Assembly: GCF_000732925.1 (NCBI RefSeq)
Contig: NZ_CP008953.1
Span: 496,001-560,000 of the forward strand
Direction of reading: 5' to 3'
Length of the DNA stretch: 64,000 bases
Source of the DNA: Amycolatopsis japonica
GTDB lineage: Bacteria; Actinomycetota; Actinomycetes; Mycobacteriales; Pseudonocardiaceae
The notes below the pieces were generated by a model. That model was not told the origin of the DNA, did not search any database, and was given only the letters and a program-made list of their open reading frames with translations. Both the position numbers and the translations under genes were made by a program. Of this stretch, positions 17,698-24,813 are shown piece after piece. Position 1 is the first letter of the stretch; every line of letters starts with the position of its first letter.

Positions 17698-18129
17698 ATG
17701 TCCGGAGACACGCACGAGCGCTCACTGGCGAGCCGCCTGCGTCTCGCGGTGGTGCGGCTCAATCGACGGCTACGGGCCCAGCGTGCCGGTGACGGCATCT
17801 CGCTGACCCAGGTGTCCGCGTTGTCGACGTTGCACAAATGCGGTGCGCTGACCCCTGGCCAGCTCGCCGCGAAGGAAGGCGTCCAGCCACCTTCGATGAC
17901 GAGGGTGATCGCCGCGCTCGAGGAGATGGGTTACGTCGAGCGCAGGCCGCATCCGACGGACGGCCGCCAGGCCATCGTCGAACTGTCCGATCGCGGCCGG
18001 GCCTACGTGATCGAGCAGATCACCGCGCGGGAGATCTGGCTGGACAAGCAATTGGCGGAGTTGAGCGCCGAAGAACGTGAAGTGCTCTCTCGCGCCTCCG
18101 AGATCATCGACAGGATGGCGGGGAACTAA
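17698..18129 (+). CDS. MarR family transcriptional regulator
   Basis: A 143-residue winged-helix regulator. The recognition region is LTPGQLAAKEGVQPPSMTRVIAALEEMGYVERRPHPTDGRQAIVEL, typical of MarR, with an Asp-Gly-Arg wing. A regulatory dimer is expected. The start ATG 17698 sits directly behind an AT-rich stretch (TATGCTAACTATATG, 17686-17700) that holds a TATGCT -10-like box and a partial dyad. The message could be nearly leaderless and autoregulated. It is the first gene of an operon with an MFS exporter, 5 bp downstream, and a small Cys-rich protein. It is probably the counterpart of M. tuberculosis Rv0880, and likely controls the exporter. Confidence 0.85.
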   Translation: MSGDTHERSLASRLRLAVVRLNRRLRAQRAGDGISLTQVSALSTLHKCGALTPGQLAAKEGVQPPSMTRVIAALEEMGYVERRPHPTDGRQAIVELSDRGRAYVIEQITAREIWLDKQLAELSAEEREVLSRASEIIDRMAGN

Positions 18130-18134
18130 CAGCG

Positions 18135-19496
18135 GTGACGACCACGGGTAACGAAACACAGTGTCCTTCCAAGACCGCCGTTACCCGGGAACCCGCTCCA
18201 CCGCCACCGCCCGCGCGCGAGAAGCCGCGCGGGAGCATGTTCTCCTCGCTGAAGGTCCGCAACTACCGGCTTTTCTTCACCGGCCAGGTCATCTCGAACA
18301 TCGGCACCTGGATGCAGCGCATCGCGCAGGACTGGCTGGTGTTCACCCTCAGCGGCAACGACCCGATCGCGCTCGGCATCGCGGTCGCGCTGCAGTTCGC
18401 GCCGACGCTGTTCCTCTCGCTGTGGGCGGGCGTGCTGGCCGACCGCGTCGACAAACGGCGGCTGCTGATCGGTATCCAGATCGCCGTGCTGACGCAGGCG
18501 GTGGTCCTCGGCGCCCTCGACCTGAGCGGGATCGCGGCGCTCTGGCACGTGTACCTCCTCTGCTTCACCCTCGGCGTGACGGCCTCGCTGGAAGTGCCCG
18601 CGCGGCAGTCGTTCGTCGCCGAGATGGTGGGCAGGGACAAGGTCACCAACGCCGTCGCGCTCAACTCGTCGATCTTCAACATGGCCCGGATCGTCGGCCC
18701 GGCCATCGCGGGTTTCGCGATCACCTGGGTCGGCACCGGCTGGCTGTTCATGGCGAACGCGGTGAGCACGGGCGCCGTCATCGCCGCGCTGGTGCTGATG
18801 AACCCGGACAAGCTCTTCCGCGGCCCGGCCATCCCGCGCGAGAAGGGGCAGCTCGTCGAGGGGCTGCGGTACGTCCGGCGGCGCAGTGACCTGATGACCG
18901 TGATGGTGCTGGTGTTCTTCGTGAGCACGTTCGGTATCACGTACTTCACGTCGCTGCCGATCGTCGCCGCGAACGTCTTCCACACGAACGCCGACGGTTA
19001 TGGTCTGCTGTCGACGCTGGTCGCCGTCGGCACTTTCACCGGCGCGCTGATGTCGGCCCGTCGCAACACCCGCGGCGGTCCGCGCGTGCGGCTGCTGCTG
19101 ATCTCGGCGTTCCTGCTCGGCGCGTTCGAGGTGATCACCGCGTTCATGCCGACGTACCTGACCTTCGGCCTCGCGCTGATCCCGCTCGGCTTCGCCACGA
19201 TCACCTTCCTGAACACGGCGAACGCGCTCGTGCAGACCGCGGTCAGCCCGGAGATGCGCGGCCGGGTGATGGGCCTGTACGTGCTGGTGCTGATCGGCGG
19301 CAACCCCATCGGCGGCCCGATGACCGGCTGGATGGCCGACGCCTTCGGCGGCCGCTCGCCGTTCTACATCGGCGGCGCTATCTCGGCGGTCGCCGCGGTG
19401 GTGTGCGCCGTCGTGCTGATCCGGCGTGGCGGGGTGAGCCTGCCGGTGCGGCGGTTCGGGAACGGTCTGCGCGTGCTGAAGCGGGAACGGGTGTGA
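18135..19496 (+). CDS. MFS exporter (EntS/MFS_3-like)
   Basis: A 453-residue major-facilitator protein with twelve predicted helices. A ~35-residue Pro-rich N-terminus precedes the first helix (LKVRNYRLFFTGQVISNIGTWMQ). The LADRVDKRRLL loop between helices 2 and 3 is the MFS signature. The overall pattern (W-M-Q-R-I-A-Q-D-W-L) fits the MFS_3/EntS group, which exports siderophores or drugs. The GTG start lies 5 bp after the MarR stop, so the regulator probably controls it. The next gene starts inside its stop codon. Confidence 0.85.
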   Translation: MTTTGNETQCPSKTAVTREPAPPPPPAREKPRGSMFSSLKVRNYRLFFTGQVISNIGTWMQRIAQDWLVFTLSGNDPIALGIAVALQFAPTLFLSLWAGVLADRVDKRRLLIGIQIAVLTQAVVLGALDLSGIAALWHVYLLCFTLGVTASLEVPARQSFVAEMVGRDKVTNAVALNSSIFNMARIVGPAIAGFAITWVGTGWLFMANAVSTGAVIAALVLMNPDKLFRGPAIPREKGQLVEGLRYVRRRSDLMTVMVLVFFVSTFGITYFTSLPIVAANVFHTNADGYGLLSTLVAVGTFTGALMSARRNTRGGPRVRLLLISAFLLGAFEVITAFMPTYLTFGLALIPLGFATITFLNTANALVQTAVSPEMRGRVMGLYVLVLIGGNPIGGPMTGWMADAFGGRSPFYIGGAISAVAAVVCAVVLIRRGGVSLPVRRFGNGLRVLKRERV

Positions 19497-19909
19497 AGCG
19501 GCTCGGCGTCGAACCGTCGGGGACCGGGTTCCTCGACTGGACGATCGATGGCGTCGCGCTGCGCTCGATGGTTCCCGCTGAGCAGCGGACGCCGTTGTTC
19601 CTGGACGACGACAGGTGGCGCGAGTCCGCGGTCGAGACGCTTCGCCGTCTTCTGGGGCGCCTGCCGGGCGATTTCGACGACGGCCGGGTCGCGCTGCTGA
19701 TGTGTCCGCTGTGTGGCGATCTCGGCTGCGGCGCCTACAGCGTCGAGGTCGCCTTCGGTGACGACGTGGTCGAGTGGCGGGCCTTCGGCTGGCAAACCGA
19801 CTACGAGCCGTTCGATGACCCGGAGGAGTACCGGTTCACCGGCGCCCGTTTCGAGCGGACGGCATACGAGACGCTGCTCGGCGACCTCTTGTCGAACTAC
19901 CGCGCCTAG
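19493..19909 (+). CDS. hypothetical protein with CPLCGDLGCG motif
   Basis: A 138-residue protein with no recognised family. It has a distinctive CPLCGDLGCG cluster (three cysteines) near residues 70-79, followed by an acidic, aromatic-rich half (VVEWRAFGWQTDYEPFDDPEEY). It could bind a metal or carry a redox centre, but that is inference. There is no signal or membrane segment. The GTG overlaps the MFS stop by 4 nt (GTGA), so it belongs to the MarR-MFS operon. Its TAG overlaps the TAG of the opposite-strand gene at 19906, a tail-to-tail overlap with no room for a hairpin. Confidence 0.6.
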   Translation: MKRLGVEPSGTGFLDWTIDGVALRSMVPAEQRTPLFLDDDRWRESAVETLRRLLGRLPGDFDDGRVALLMCPLCGDLGCGAYSVEVAFGDDVVEWRAFGWQTDYEPFDDPEEYRFTGARFERTAYETLLGDLLSNYRA

Positions 19910-20919
19910 CGGCCGAGCAGCGGCGGCACCATCTTCTCGGCGAGGGCCACGAGGTCGCCGGTGCCCTTGAACTTGAGCGTCTGCCCGGCCGGATCGCCGG
20001 TGAGCTGCACGACGACGCCTCGTCCGTCGACTTGGGCAGGCAGCCCGGCGACCGTCGTGGTCGGGGCGACGGCGGTGGACAGCTCGCTGTAGTCCGCGGT
20101 CACGCCGTTCAGCTCGCATCCGGCGAAGAACGTCGGCTTCGCCATGTCGGCCGGGTCGCCGAGCGCGCGGCCGAGTTCTCCGCACAGCAGCCACGAGATC
20201 ACCGGCAGCGGCTTGTCCTTGATCGGGCCGGGTGCGGTCTTCTCTAGCGGGATCTCGCCGTTCTCGCCGATTTTCGGCAACTTCGGTCCCGGCGGCATCG
20301 CGCCCGCGATCAGCGCTTCGGTGAGCGACCTCGCCTTCTTCTCGGTTTCCGGGCTCTTCACGGTCCTGCCGCGGATCGAGACGTGCAGCACGGGCGAGGC
20401 GCCATTGTGCGGCGCGACTTCGACGAGCTCGACGCTCAGGCTGGTGCCGTCCTCGTTCGTGGCGATGACCGCGAGCTTGCCCGCGACCGTGGTCCGCGTG
20501 GGCAGACCGCGGCTCGTATCGTCCGGCAGCGCCGGCGCCATCTGCGCGCTGACGTCGAGCTGCGCGGTGACCGCGTGGCAGGACTGGCCGGCCTCGCGAA
20601 GCGTGCGGCCACCGAGGATCTCCTCCCAGCGCTGCTCCGGGATCGCCTGGCACAGCACCTGCGCGGCGGTTTCGTCCGTCAGTGCGGCCACCATCTCGCC
20701 CGTCGGCATCGTGACCGGGCGGAGCGCCTGTCCGGACCTGGACGGCCAGGTCGCGGGGAGCTCGGCTTCGGGCTCGTCGTCCTGGTTCAGCACGGTGATC
20801 GCGACGACGATGCCGACGCCGAACAGCAGCAGCACACTGGCCAGCGCGCAGCCCGCCCAGATCCACATCGGACGGTCGGTCTTGCGCGCGATGGCGCGGT
20901 AGTCGTTCGGGGTGGCCAC
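19906..20919 (-). CDS. membrane-anchored extracytoplasmic protein, hypothetical
   Basis: A 337-residue protein with a ~20-residue cytoplasmic N-terminus, one transmembrane helix (WIWAGCALASVLLLFGVGIVVAITVL) and a ~290-residue domain expected outside the membrane. The outer domain contains four cysteines (in VLCQAIPEQ, GQSCHAV, WLLCGELG, FAGCELNG) that could form two disulfides. It is rich in Thr/Pro linkers. No family is firmly recognised; the layout resembles actinobacterial DUF3558-like secreted proteins. It is a single gene converging with the operon to its left. Confidence 0.55.
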   Translation of the reverse strand: MATPNDYRAIARKTDRPMWIWAGCALASVLLLFGVGIVVAITVLNQDDEPEAELPATWPSRSGQALRPVTMPTGEMVAALTDETAAQVLCQAIPEQRWEEILGGRTLREAGQSCHAVTAQLDVSAQMAPALPDDTSRGLPTRTTVAGKLAVIATNEDGTSLSVELVEVAPHNGASPVLHVSIRGRTVKSPETEKKARSLTEALIAGAMPPGPKLPKIGENGEIPLEKTAPGPIKDKPLPVISWLLCGELGRALGDPADMAKPTFFAGCELNGVTADYSELSTAVAPTTTVAGLPAQVDGRGVVVQLTGDPAGQTLKFKGTGDLVALAEKMVPPLLGR

Positions 20920-20935
20920 GGGGTGAAGCTAGTCC

Positions 20936-21391
20936 GTCGGGCGCCCGGTGTCCGGCGAAACGCCAACCCGATGGGCGGATCCGCGGAGTGGGCGTTCGGG
21001 GAGGGCTGCGGTAGACTTGGACCAGCGCTGGTTAGTAAACCGGCGAAGTGGACCCGGCAGCCTTCCGGACGGTGGGTGGGCCGGGTTTCGCGTATCCGGA
21101 CCTCATACGGTTCGGATGGCCGCCACGTTGCCAGCACCAGGCGAGGGCATCCGGTACGGCCGGCAGTGGTTCTTCGAAGGCACGTAGATGCCGCGCTCTT
21201 TGCTTTTCGTCGACGAACACGTGGCTGGTCATCCGGTCATTGTTCCGGTGAGGGCCGACAAGAAGATCATCGGCCGAGTGTGATGCCGTTGCTTGTACGC
21301 AAGGAAGATGATGTCGTTCCCCTCTCGTGGGGGAGCCCGAAGCACCACCGGAGGGAACCGTCGCGAAGCACGTCCGACGAGGCTTCAAGAC
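20936..21391. other. 456-bp stretch without a confident gene
   Basis: No long frame has convincing coding character here. On the + strand one frame reads ...GIRYGRQWFFEGT, stops at TAG 21185-21187 and restarts at ATG 21188 in the same frame for 31 more residues. This looks either like a broken short gene or two tiny abutting ORFs. No hairpin family member, promoter motif or RNA gene is recognised. Confidence 0.4.
21188..21283 (+). CDS. possible 31-residue small ORF
   Basis: ATG at 21188 has GAAGG at 21176-21180 (7-bp spacing) and encodes MPRSLLFVDEHVAGHP followed by a Val- and Lys-rich tail ending GRV. The preceding in-frame ORF ends at the adjoining TAG. No homologue is recognised; it may be the tail of a pseudogene. 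Confidence 0.2.
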   Translation: MPRSLLFVDEHVAGHPVIVPVRADKKIIGRV

Positions 21392-21910
21392 ATGGACAGC
21401 ACAGCGTTTCGCAGCGTTCCAGGAGTGCCCGGATGGGCGAAGTGCTCGGCGCACACCGTCGCACTGGTGAACGTCCCGTCCGGCCTTTGGCGGCTGGGGC
21501 TCGCGGTCGGGATCCCGTTCGGGCTGGCTCAGTCCGAATTGGACAGCTTGAACACTCCCGGCTGGGGCTCGCTCTATCTCGTGTTCCTCGCCGTGTTCTC
21601 CGAAGCGGTCGCCTTCCTGGCGCTCGGTCTCATCCAGCCGTGGGGCGAGACCTGGCCGAGATGGCTTCCCTTCGTCGGCGGCAAGCCCGTTTCCGCCCGC
21701 AAGGTGGTGGTCGTCTCCTCGCTCGGCGCAGTGGCCACGACGGTCTACGGAGGCTTCTTCGTGTACACGACCTTCATCGGCGAAATGGCGGGCGAGCCTT
21801 GGGCGTACTGGCTGGTCGTCGTCCTCTACGCGCCGTTGGTGCTTTGGGGACCGCTGCTCGCGGCGGTGACGTGGCATTACCACCGGCGCCGTGGCACCGC
21901 ACTCACGTGA
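21392..21910 (+). CDS. hypothetical four-helix membrane protein
   Basis: A 172-residue integral membrane protein with about four hydrophobic segments (GLWRLGLAVGIPFGL, WGSLYLVFLAVFSEAVAFLAL, VVVVSSLGAVATTVYGGFFVY, YWLVVVLYAPLVLWGPLLAAV). It has the pattern VNVPSGLWR...G...P.G seen in small uncharacterised actinobacterial membrane proteins. Function is unknown. A GAGG at 21379-21382 precedes the ATG. The last codons (Leu-Thr-stop) are supplied by the first unit of a 21-bp tandem repeat that begins at 21901, so the native C-terminus may have been altered by the repeat. Confidence 0.6.
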   Translation: MDSTAFRSVPGVPGWAKCSAHTVALVNVPSGLWRLGLAVGIPFGLAQSELDSLNTPGWGSLYLVFLAVFSEAVAFLALGLIQPWGETWPRWLPFVGGKPVSARKVVVVSSLGAVATTVYGGFFVYTTFIGEMAGEPWAYWLVVVLYAPLVLWGPLLAAVTWHYHRRRGTALT

Positions 21911-22003
21911 TCGAAGCCGCAACTCACGTGATTGAAGCCGGAACACCCTGAGCGGTCTCCGATCACGTGAGTCACGTCCCTGATCACGCGAGTCACGCTT
22001 TCG
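21901..22003. repeat. 21-bp tandem repeat array, locus 1
   Basis: Two units of ACTCACGTGATYGAAGCC+3 nt (21901-21921, 21922-21942), one decayed 19-bp unit, then two units of ATCACGYGAGTCACG+6 nt (21962-21982, 21983-22003). The last two units read in the opposite sense to the first two. Related arrays lie at 43427-43498 and 50858-50985. The core CACGTGA is near-palindromic. Confidence 0.75.
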
Positions 22004-22027
22004 CCCACGCCACGCCTGGGTGTCCCA

Positions 22028-22082
22028 GTCCGTGAAGGCCTCCTTGAGGGACCCAGAGTCCCTCAAGGAGGCCTTCACGGAC
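22028..22082. repeat. family A palindrome (55 bp), copy 2
   Basis: Identical to the copy at 8619-8673, in the same orientation (loop CCAGA). An extra A/T pair extends the stem to 22027-22083. It lies between the converging membrane-protein and SDR genes, 20 bp from the SDR stop. Confidence 0.9.
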
Positions 22083-22102
22083 TTTCGACCAGGCGCGGCC
22101 AC

Positions 22103-22942
22103 TCACGACCATCTCGCTGACGGAGGCGGTTCCAGTGCCTCCCGCAGCTCGCCGTCCAACGCCGACGCGATGTCTTCGACGGTCCAGCCGTCCCGGTCCA
22201 GCACGGGGTCCTTGATCGCGGTTTGCCGCAGCACGCACAGGATGTCGCCGCGGAACCGGAGGATCTGCCCGGTGATCCCCGCCGAGAGGTCGCTGAGCAG
22301 GTACGTCACCAGCGGCGCCACCCGTTCCGGGGTGTGCTCAGGGGTCTGGACGACGCTCGGATCGTTCCAGGCCATCCGCGTCCAGGCCACGGGCGCGACG
22401 GCGTTGACCCGGATGCCGTGTTCGGCCAGGTCCGCCGCCCACGAGGCGGTCATGGAGGCGACAGCGCCCTTCGACGCCGAGTACGCGGCCGCGCGCCGTT
22501 GGCCGATCATCGAGCCGGAGCCGACGTTCACGATCACGCCGCCGCCCTGGGCACGCAGTACCTTCGCCGCCGCGGTCCCGCAGAACAGCGGGCCGAGCAC
22601 GTTGACCTCGACCACTTCACGCATCCGCGCCGGGTCGGCCGCCCACGGCTCGGCCCGGTAGTTGACGCCGGCGTTGTTGACCAGGCCGTCGAGTCGTCCG
22701 AATTCGGCGACGCACCGGTCGATCAGCCCGGCGGCCTGCTCGGCGTCGGCGACCGAACCCTCATGGGACACAGCCCGCCCGCCCAGTGCGCGGATCTCCC
22801 GCGCGACCTCGTCCGCGATCCCCGCTTCGACGTCGTTCACCACGACCGCCGCGCCCTGTGCGGCCGCATTGTGCGCGAAAGCCCTGCCCAGGCCCTGTCC
22901 GGAGCCGGTGATCACCACGGCCTTGCCGCTGAGAAGAGTCAT
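22103..22942 (-). CDS. SDR family NAD(P)-dependent oxidoreductase
   Basis: A 279-residue short-chain dehydrogenase. The cofactor motif TGSGQGLGRA (residues ~12-21), NNAG near 90, a catalytic Ser around 140 (VGSGSM) and YSASK (Tyr-x-x-x-Lys) are present, so it should be active. The last ~50 residues extend beyond the classical core and include a second Cys/Arg-containing strand region. The substrate is unknown. A perfect 19-bp iron box at 23005-23023, 63 bp upstream of the ATG, indicates repression by a DmdR/IdeR-type regulator when iron is plentiful. GTG 22954 in the same frame is an alternative start. Confidence 0.8.
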   Translation of the reverse strand: MTLLSGKAVVITGSGQGLGRAFAHNAAAQGAAVVVNDVEAGIADEVAREIRALGGRAVSHEGSVADAEQAAGLIDRCVAEFGRLDGLVNNAGVNYRAEPWAADPARMREVVEVNVLGPLFCGTAAAKVLRAQGGGVIVNVGSGSMIGQRRAAAYSASKGAVASMTASWAADLAEHGIRVNAVAPVAWTRMAWNDPSVVQTPEHTPERVAPLVTYLLSDLSAGITGQILRFRGDILCVLRQTAIKDPVLDRDGWTVEDIASALDGELREALEPPPSARWS

Positions 22943-23004
22943 GGGACAAGTCACTCATAAGGGTGAGATCGGCGTCTCTCGGCGGAACCCCTTGCCGGGG
23001 AAGA

Positions 23005-23023
23005 TGAGGTTAGGCTAACCTCA
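23005..23023. promoter_or_regulatory. iron box (DmdR/IdeR operator) upstream of the SDR gene
   Basis: TGAGGTTAGGCTAACCTCA is a perfect palindrome around a central G and matches the known actinobacterial iron-box consensus TTAGGTTAGGCTAACCTAA at 17 of 19 positions. It lies 63 bp upstream of the SDR start on the minus strand. Fe-loaded DmdR/IdeR would be expected to repress here. Confidence 0.8.
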
Positions 23024-23068
23024 TACACGTCCGCTTCGTGGTGGGAGCGGCAGTCAGTTCGGGAACGG

Positions 23069-23111
23069 ACGAAGCCCCGCAACCGGGTCACCCCCGGAGG
23101 CGGGGCTTCGT
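23069..23111 (-). terminator. hairpin terminator after the N-acetyltransferase gene
   Basis: A 12-bp GC-rich stem (ACGAAGCCCCGC / GCGGGGCTTCGT) with a 19-nt loop begins 42 bp after the N-acetyltransferase stop on the minus strand. There is no strong T-tract. It also insulates the iron-boxed SDR promoter from read-through. Confidence 0.65.
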
Positions 23112-23152
23112 TCATTCCGGAGGGTTCATGGTCGATGACCGCGCCGCTCGGG

Positions 23153-23902
23153 TCAAGGCACCCGGTCGAGTTCGATCCCGAACTCCTTCCGATACGCCTC
23201 CAGGATCTCCTCGTCACCCGAAAGCCTGGTCTCCGTGCGGACGCCGTGGGTGGTGACGATCAGCTTGTCACCCGCCAGCGTGACGCGGCCGTGCTTGGTC
23301 GGCAGCGAGCAGGTCGGCCCCTGCGTGAAATGCGAATCCGGCGAGGTCGCCTGCCAGAACGCCGTCGGGACGAACTCGTCCAGCGCCCGCGGCCGCCGCT
23401 CGATCCGGTACTGGGGCTTGCCGTCCTGGAGGACGTCGATGTCGCCGTGAGGCGCGTCGAGCACCAGGAACTCGCCGTCCGGGTCGGCCTGCGCCTCGGT
23501 GGCGGACAGCCGCAGCGGGAACCGGCTGAACCGGCCGAAGCCGACGTCCGCCAGCCACGGCTCTTCCAGCTCGACACGGACGACTGCGTGGTCGAACGGC
23601 CGCCCGAGGGTCCCGTCCGGCCGGAAGACCTTCGCGGCCTGCAGAGTGACGTCGAAGCCCAGCTCGCCCAGCAAGGCGGCGAAGAGCCCGTTCAGCTCGT
23701 AACAGAAGCCACCACGCCGCCGCCGCACGATCTTTTCGAACAGTGTCTCGGCGTCCAGGACGATCGGTTCGCCGAGGTGGATGCTCAGATTCTCGAACGG
23801 CACCACCGCGAGGTGGCGCTCCTGCAGCGTCCGCAACGCGGCGACGTCCGCGGTGGCGGGGCGGTCGAGCCCGAGTCGGTCGAGGTATGCGGCGACGTCC
23901 AT
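23153..23902 (-). CDS. nat: arylamine N-acetyltransferase
   Basis: A 249-residue NAT enzyme that transfers acetyl groups from acetyl-CoA to arylamines and hydrazines. The catalytic triad is visible: Cys67 in RRGGFCYELNG, His105 in RPFDHAVV and Asp119 in LADVGFG. The PFENLSIHLG segment near residue 35 and the overall length agree with bacterial NATs (~255-280 residues, slightly shorter here). It is cytoplasmic. It stands alone between sodA and the SDR gene, with a hairpin terminator downstream. Natural substrates are unknown. Confidence 0.9.
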   Translation of the reverse strand: MDVAAYLDRLGLDRPATADVAALRTLQERHLAVVPFENLSIHLGEPIVLDAETLFEKIVRRRRGGFCYELNGLFAALLGELGFDVTLQAAKVFRPDGTLGRPFDHAVVRVELEEPWLADVGFGRFSRFPLRLSATEAQADPDGEFLVLDAPHGDIDVLQDGKPQYRIERRPRALDEFVPTAFWQATSPDSHFTQGPTCSLPTKHGRVTLAGDKLIVTTHGVRTETRLSGDEEILEAYRKEFGIELDRVP

Positions 23903-23947
23903 GCGACCACCTTGACACCTCGACTCGGCTGGAGGTCAAGAACGAAG

Positions 23948-23978
23948 AACGGGGCCCTCCCGGTAGGAGAGCCCCGTT
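23948..23978 (-). terminator. hairpin terminator after sodA
   Basis: An 8-bp stem AACGGGGC / GCCCCGTT with a 15-nt loop lies 13 bp after the sodA stop on the minus strand, followed by CTTCGTTCTTG. It has the position of a normal intrinsic terminator but a short T-run. Confidence 0.6.
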
Positions 23979-23991
23979 TCGTGGCGAGAAG

Positions 23992-24615
23992 TCAGCCGAG
24001 CAGCAGGCCGTTGCCACCGGCGACGGCGTTGTCGAACCGCTTGGAGATCTCGGCCCAGTTGAAGATGTTCCAGAGCGCCTTGACGTAGTCCGGCTTCACG
24101 TTCTTGTAGTCCAGGTAGAACGCGTGCTCCCAGACGTCGACCAGCAGGATCGGCGTGGTCGGGAGGACCAGGTTGTTGTGGTGGTCGCGCAGCTGCTGGG
24201 TGATCAGCGTCTTGCCGATCGGGTCCCAGGAGAGCGCGGCCCAGCCGTTGCCCTGGATCGTGGTGGCGACCGCGGTGAACTGCGCCTTGAACTTGTCGAA
24301 GGAGCCGAACGCCTCGTCGATCGCGGAGGCCAGCTCGCCGGTCGGCTTGTCGCCGCCTTCCGGGGAGAGGATCTTCCACCACACGACGTGGTTGGCGTGC
24401 CCGGCGAGGTGGAACGCCAGCGTGGTCTGCAGGCCGACGATGTCACCGAAGTTGCCGGCCTCGCGGGCCTCGGCGATCTTGTCGAGCGTGTCGTTCGCGC
24501 CCTTGACGTAGGTCGCGTGGTGCTTGCTGTGGTGCAGCTCGTTGATCTCGCCCGAGATGTGCGGCGCCAGAGCGCTGTAGTCATAGTCGAGATCGGGGAG
24601 CACGTAGCGGGCCAT
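23992..24615 (-). CDS. sodA: Fe/Mn superoxide dismutase
   Basis: A 207-residue superoxide dismutase that detoxifies superoxide in the cytoplasm or cell surface. Metal ligands are in place: His28 (ELHHSKHH), His76 (LAGHANH), Asp160 and His164 (DVWEHAFY). The [11 protein letters not shown] and [13 protein letters not shown] segments are family-typical. Metal preference (Fe or Mn) cannot be decided from these motifs. The start at 24615 has an excellent AGAAGGAGGG ribosome-binding site; the longer frame adds eight residues without support. It probably has its own promoter. Confidence 0.95.
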   Translation of the reverse strand: MARYVLPDLDYDYSALAPHISGEINELHHSKHHATYVKGANDTLDKIAEAREAGNFGDIVGLQTTLAFHLAGHANHVVWWKILSPEGGDKPTGELASAIDEAFGSFDKFKAQFTAVATTIQGNGWAALSWDPIGKTLITQQLRDHHNNLVLPTTPILLVDVWEHAFYLDYKNVKPDYVKALWNIFNWAEISKRFDNAVAGGNGLLLG

Positions 24616-24813
24616 CGGCCCTCCTTCTGTCTTCGACACAAGTTTCCAAGGACGAACTTAGTCGTCTTCACCCGTTTGCGGCGACCGGGGGCGCCGCGTT
24701 TCTCCCCAGGTGGAACGACCCGTTCGTAGCGGCTGTACCCGGTGGGACCACCGCCTGAAACCCACCCTGCTAGCTCCAGTTAGCTGGAGGTCAAGGCGAT
24801 GTGACGGCGGTCA

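Noticed and set aside
21901-22003. CRISPR array
   Set aside because: Units are directly adjacent with no unique spacers, are degenerate and switch sense, and no cas genes are nearby.
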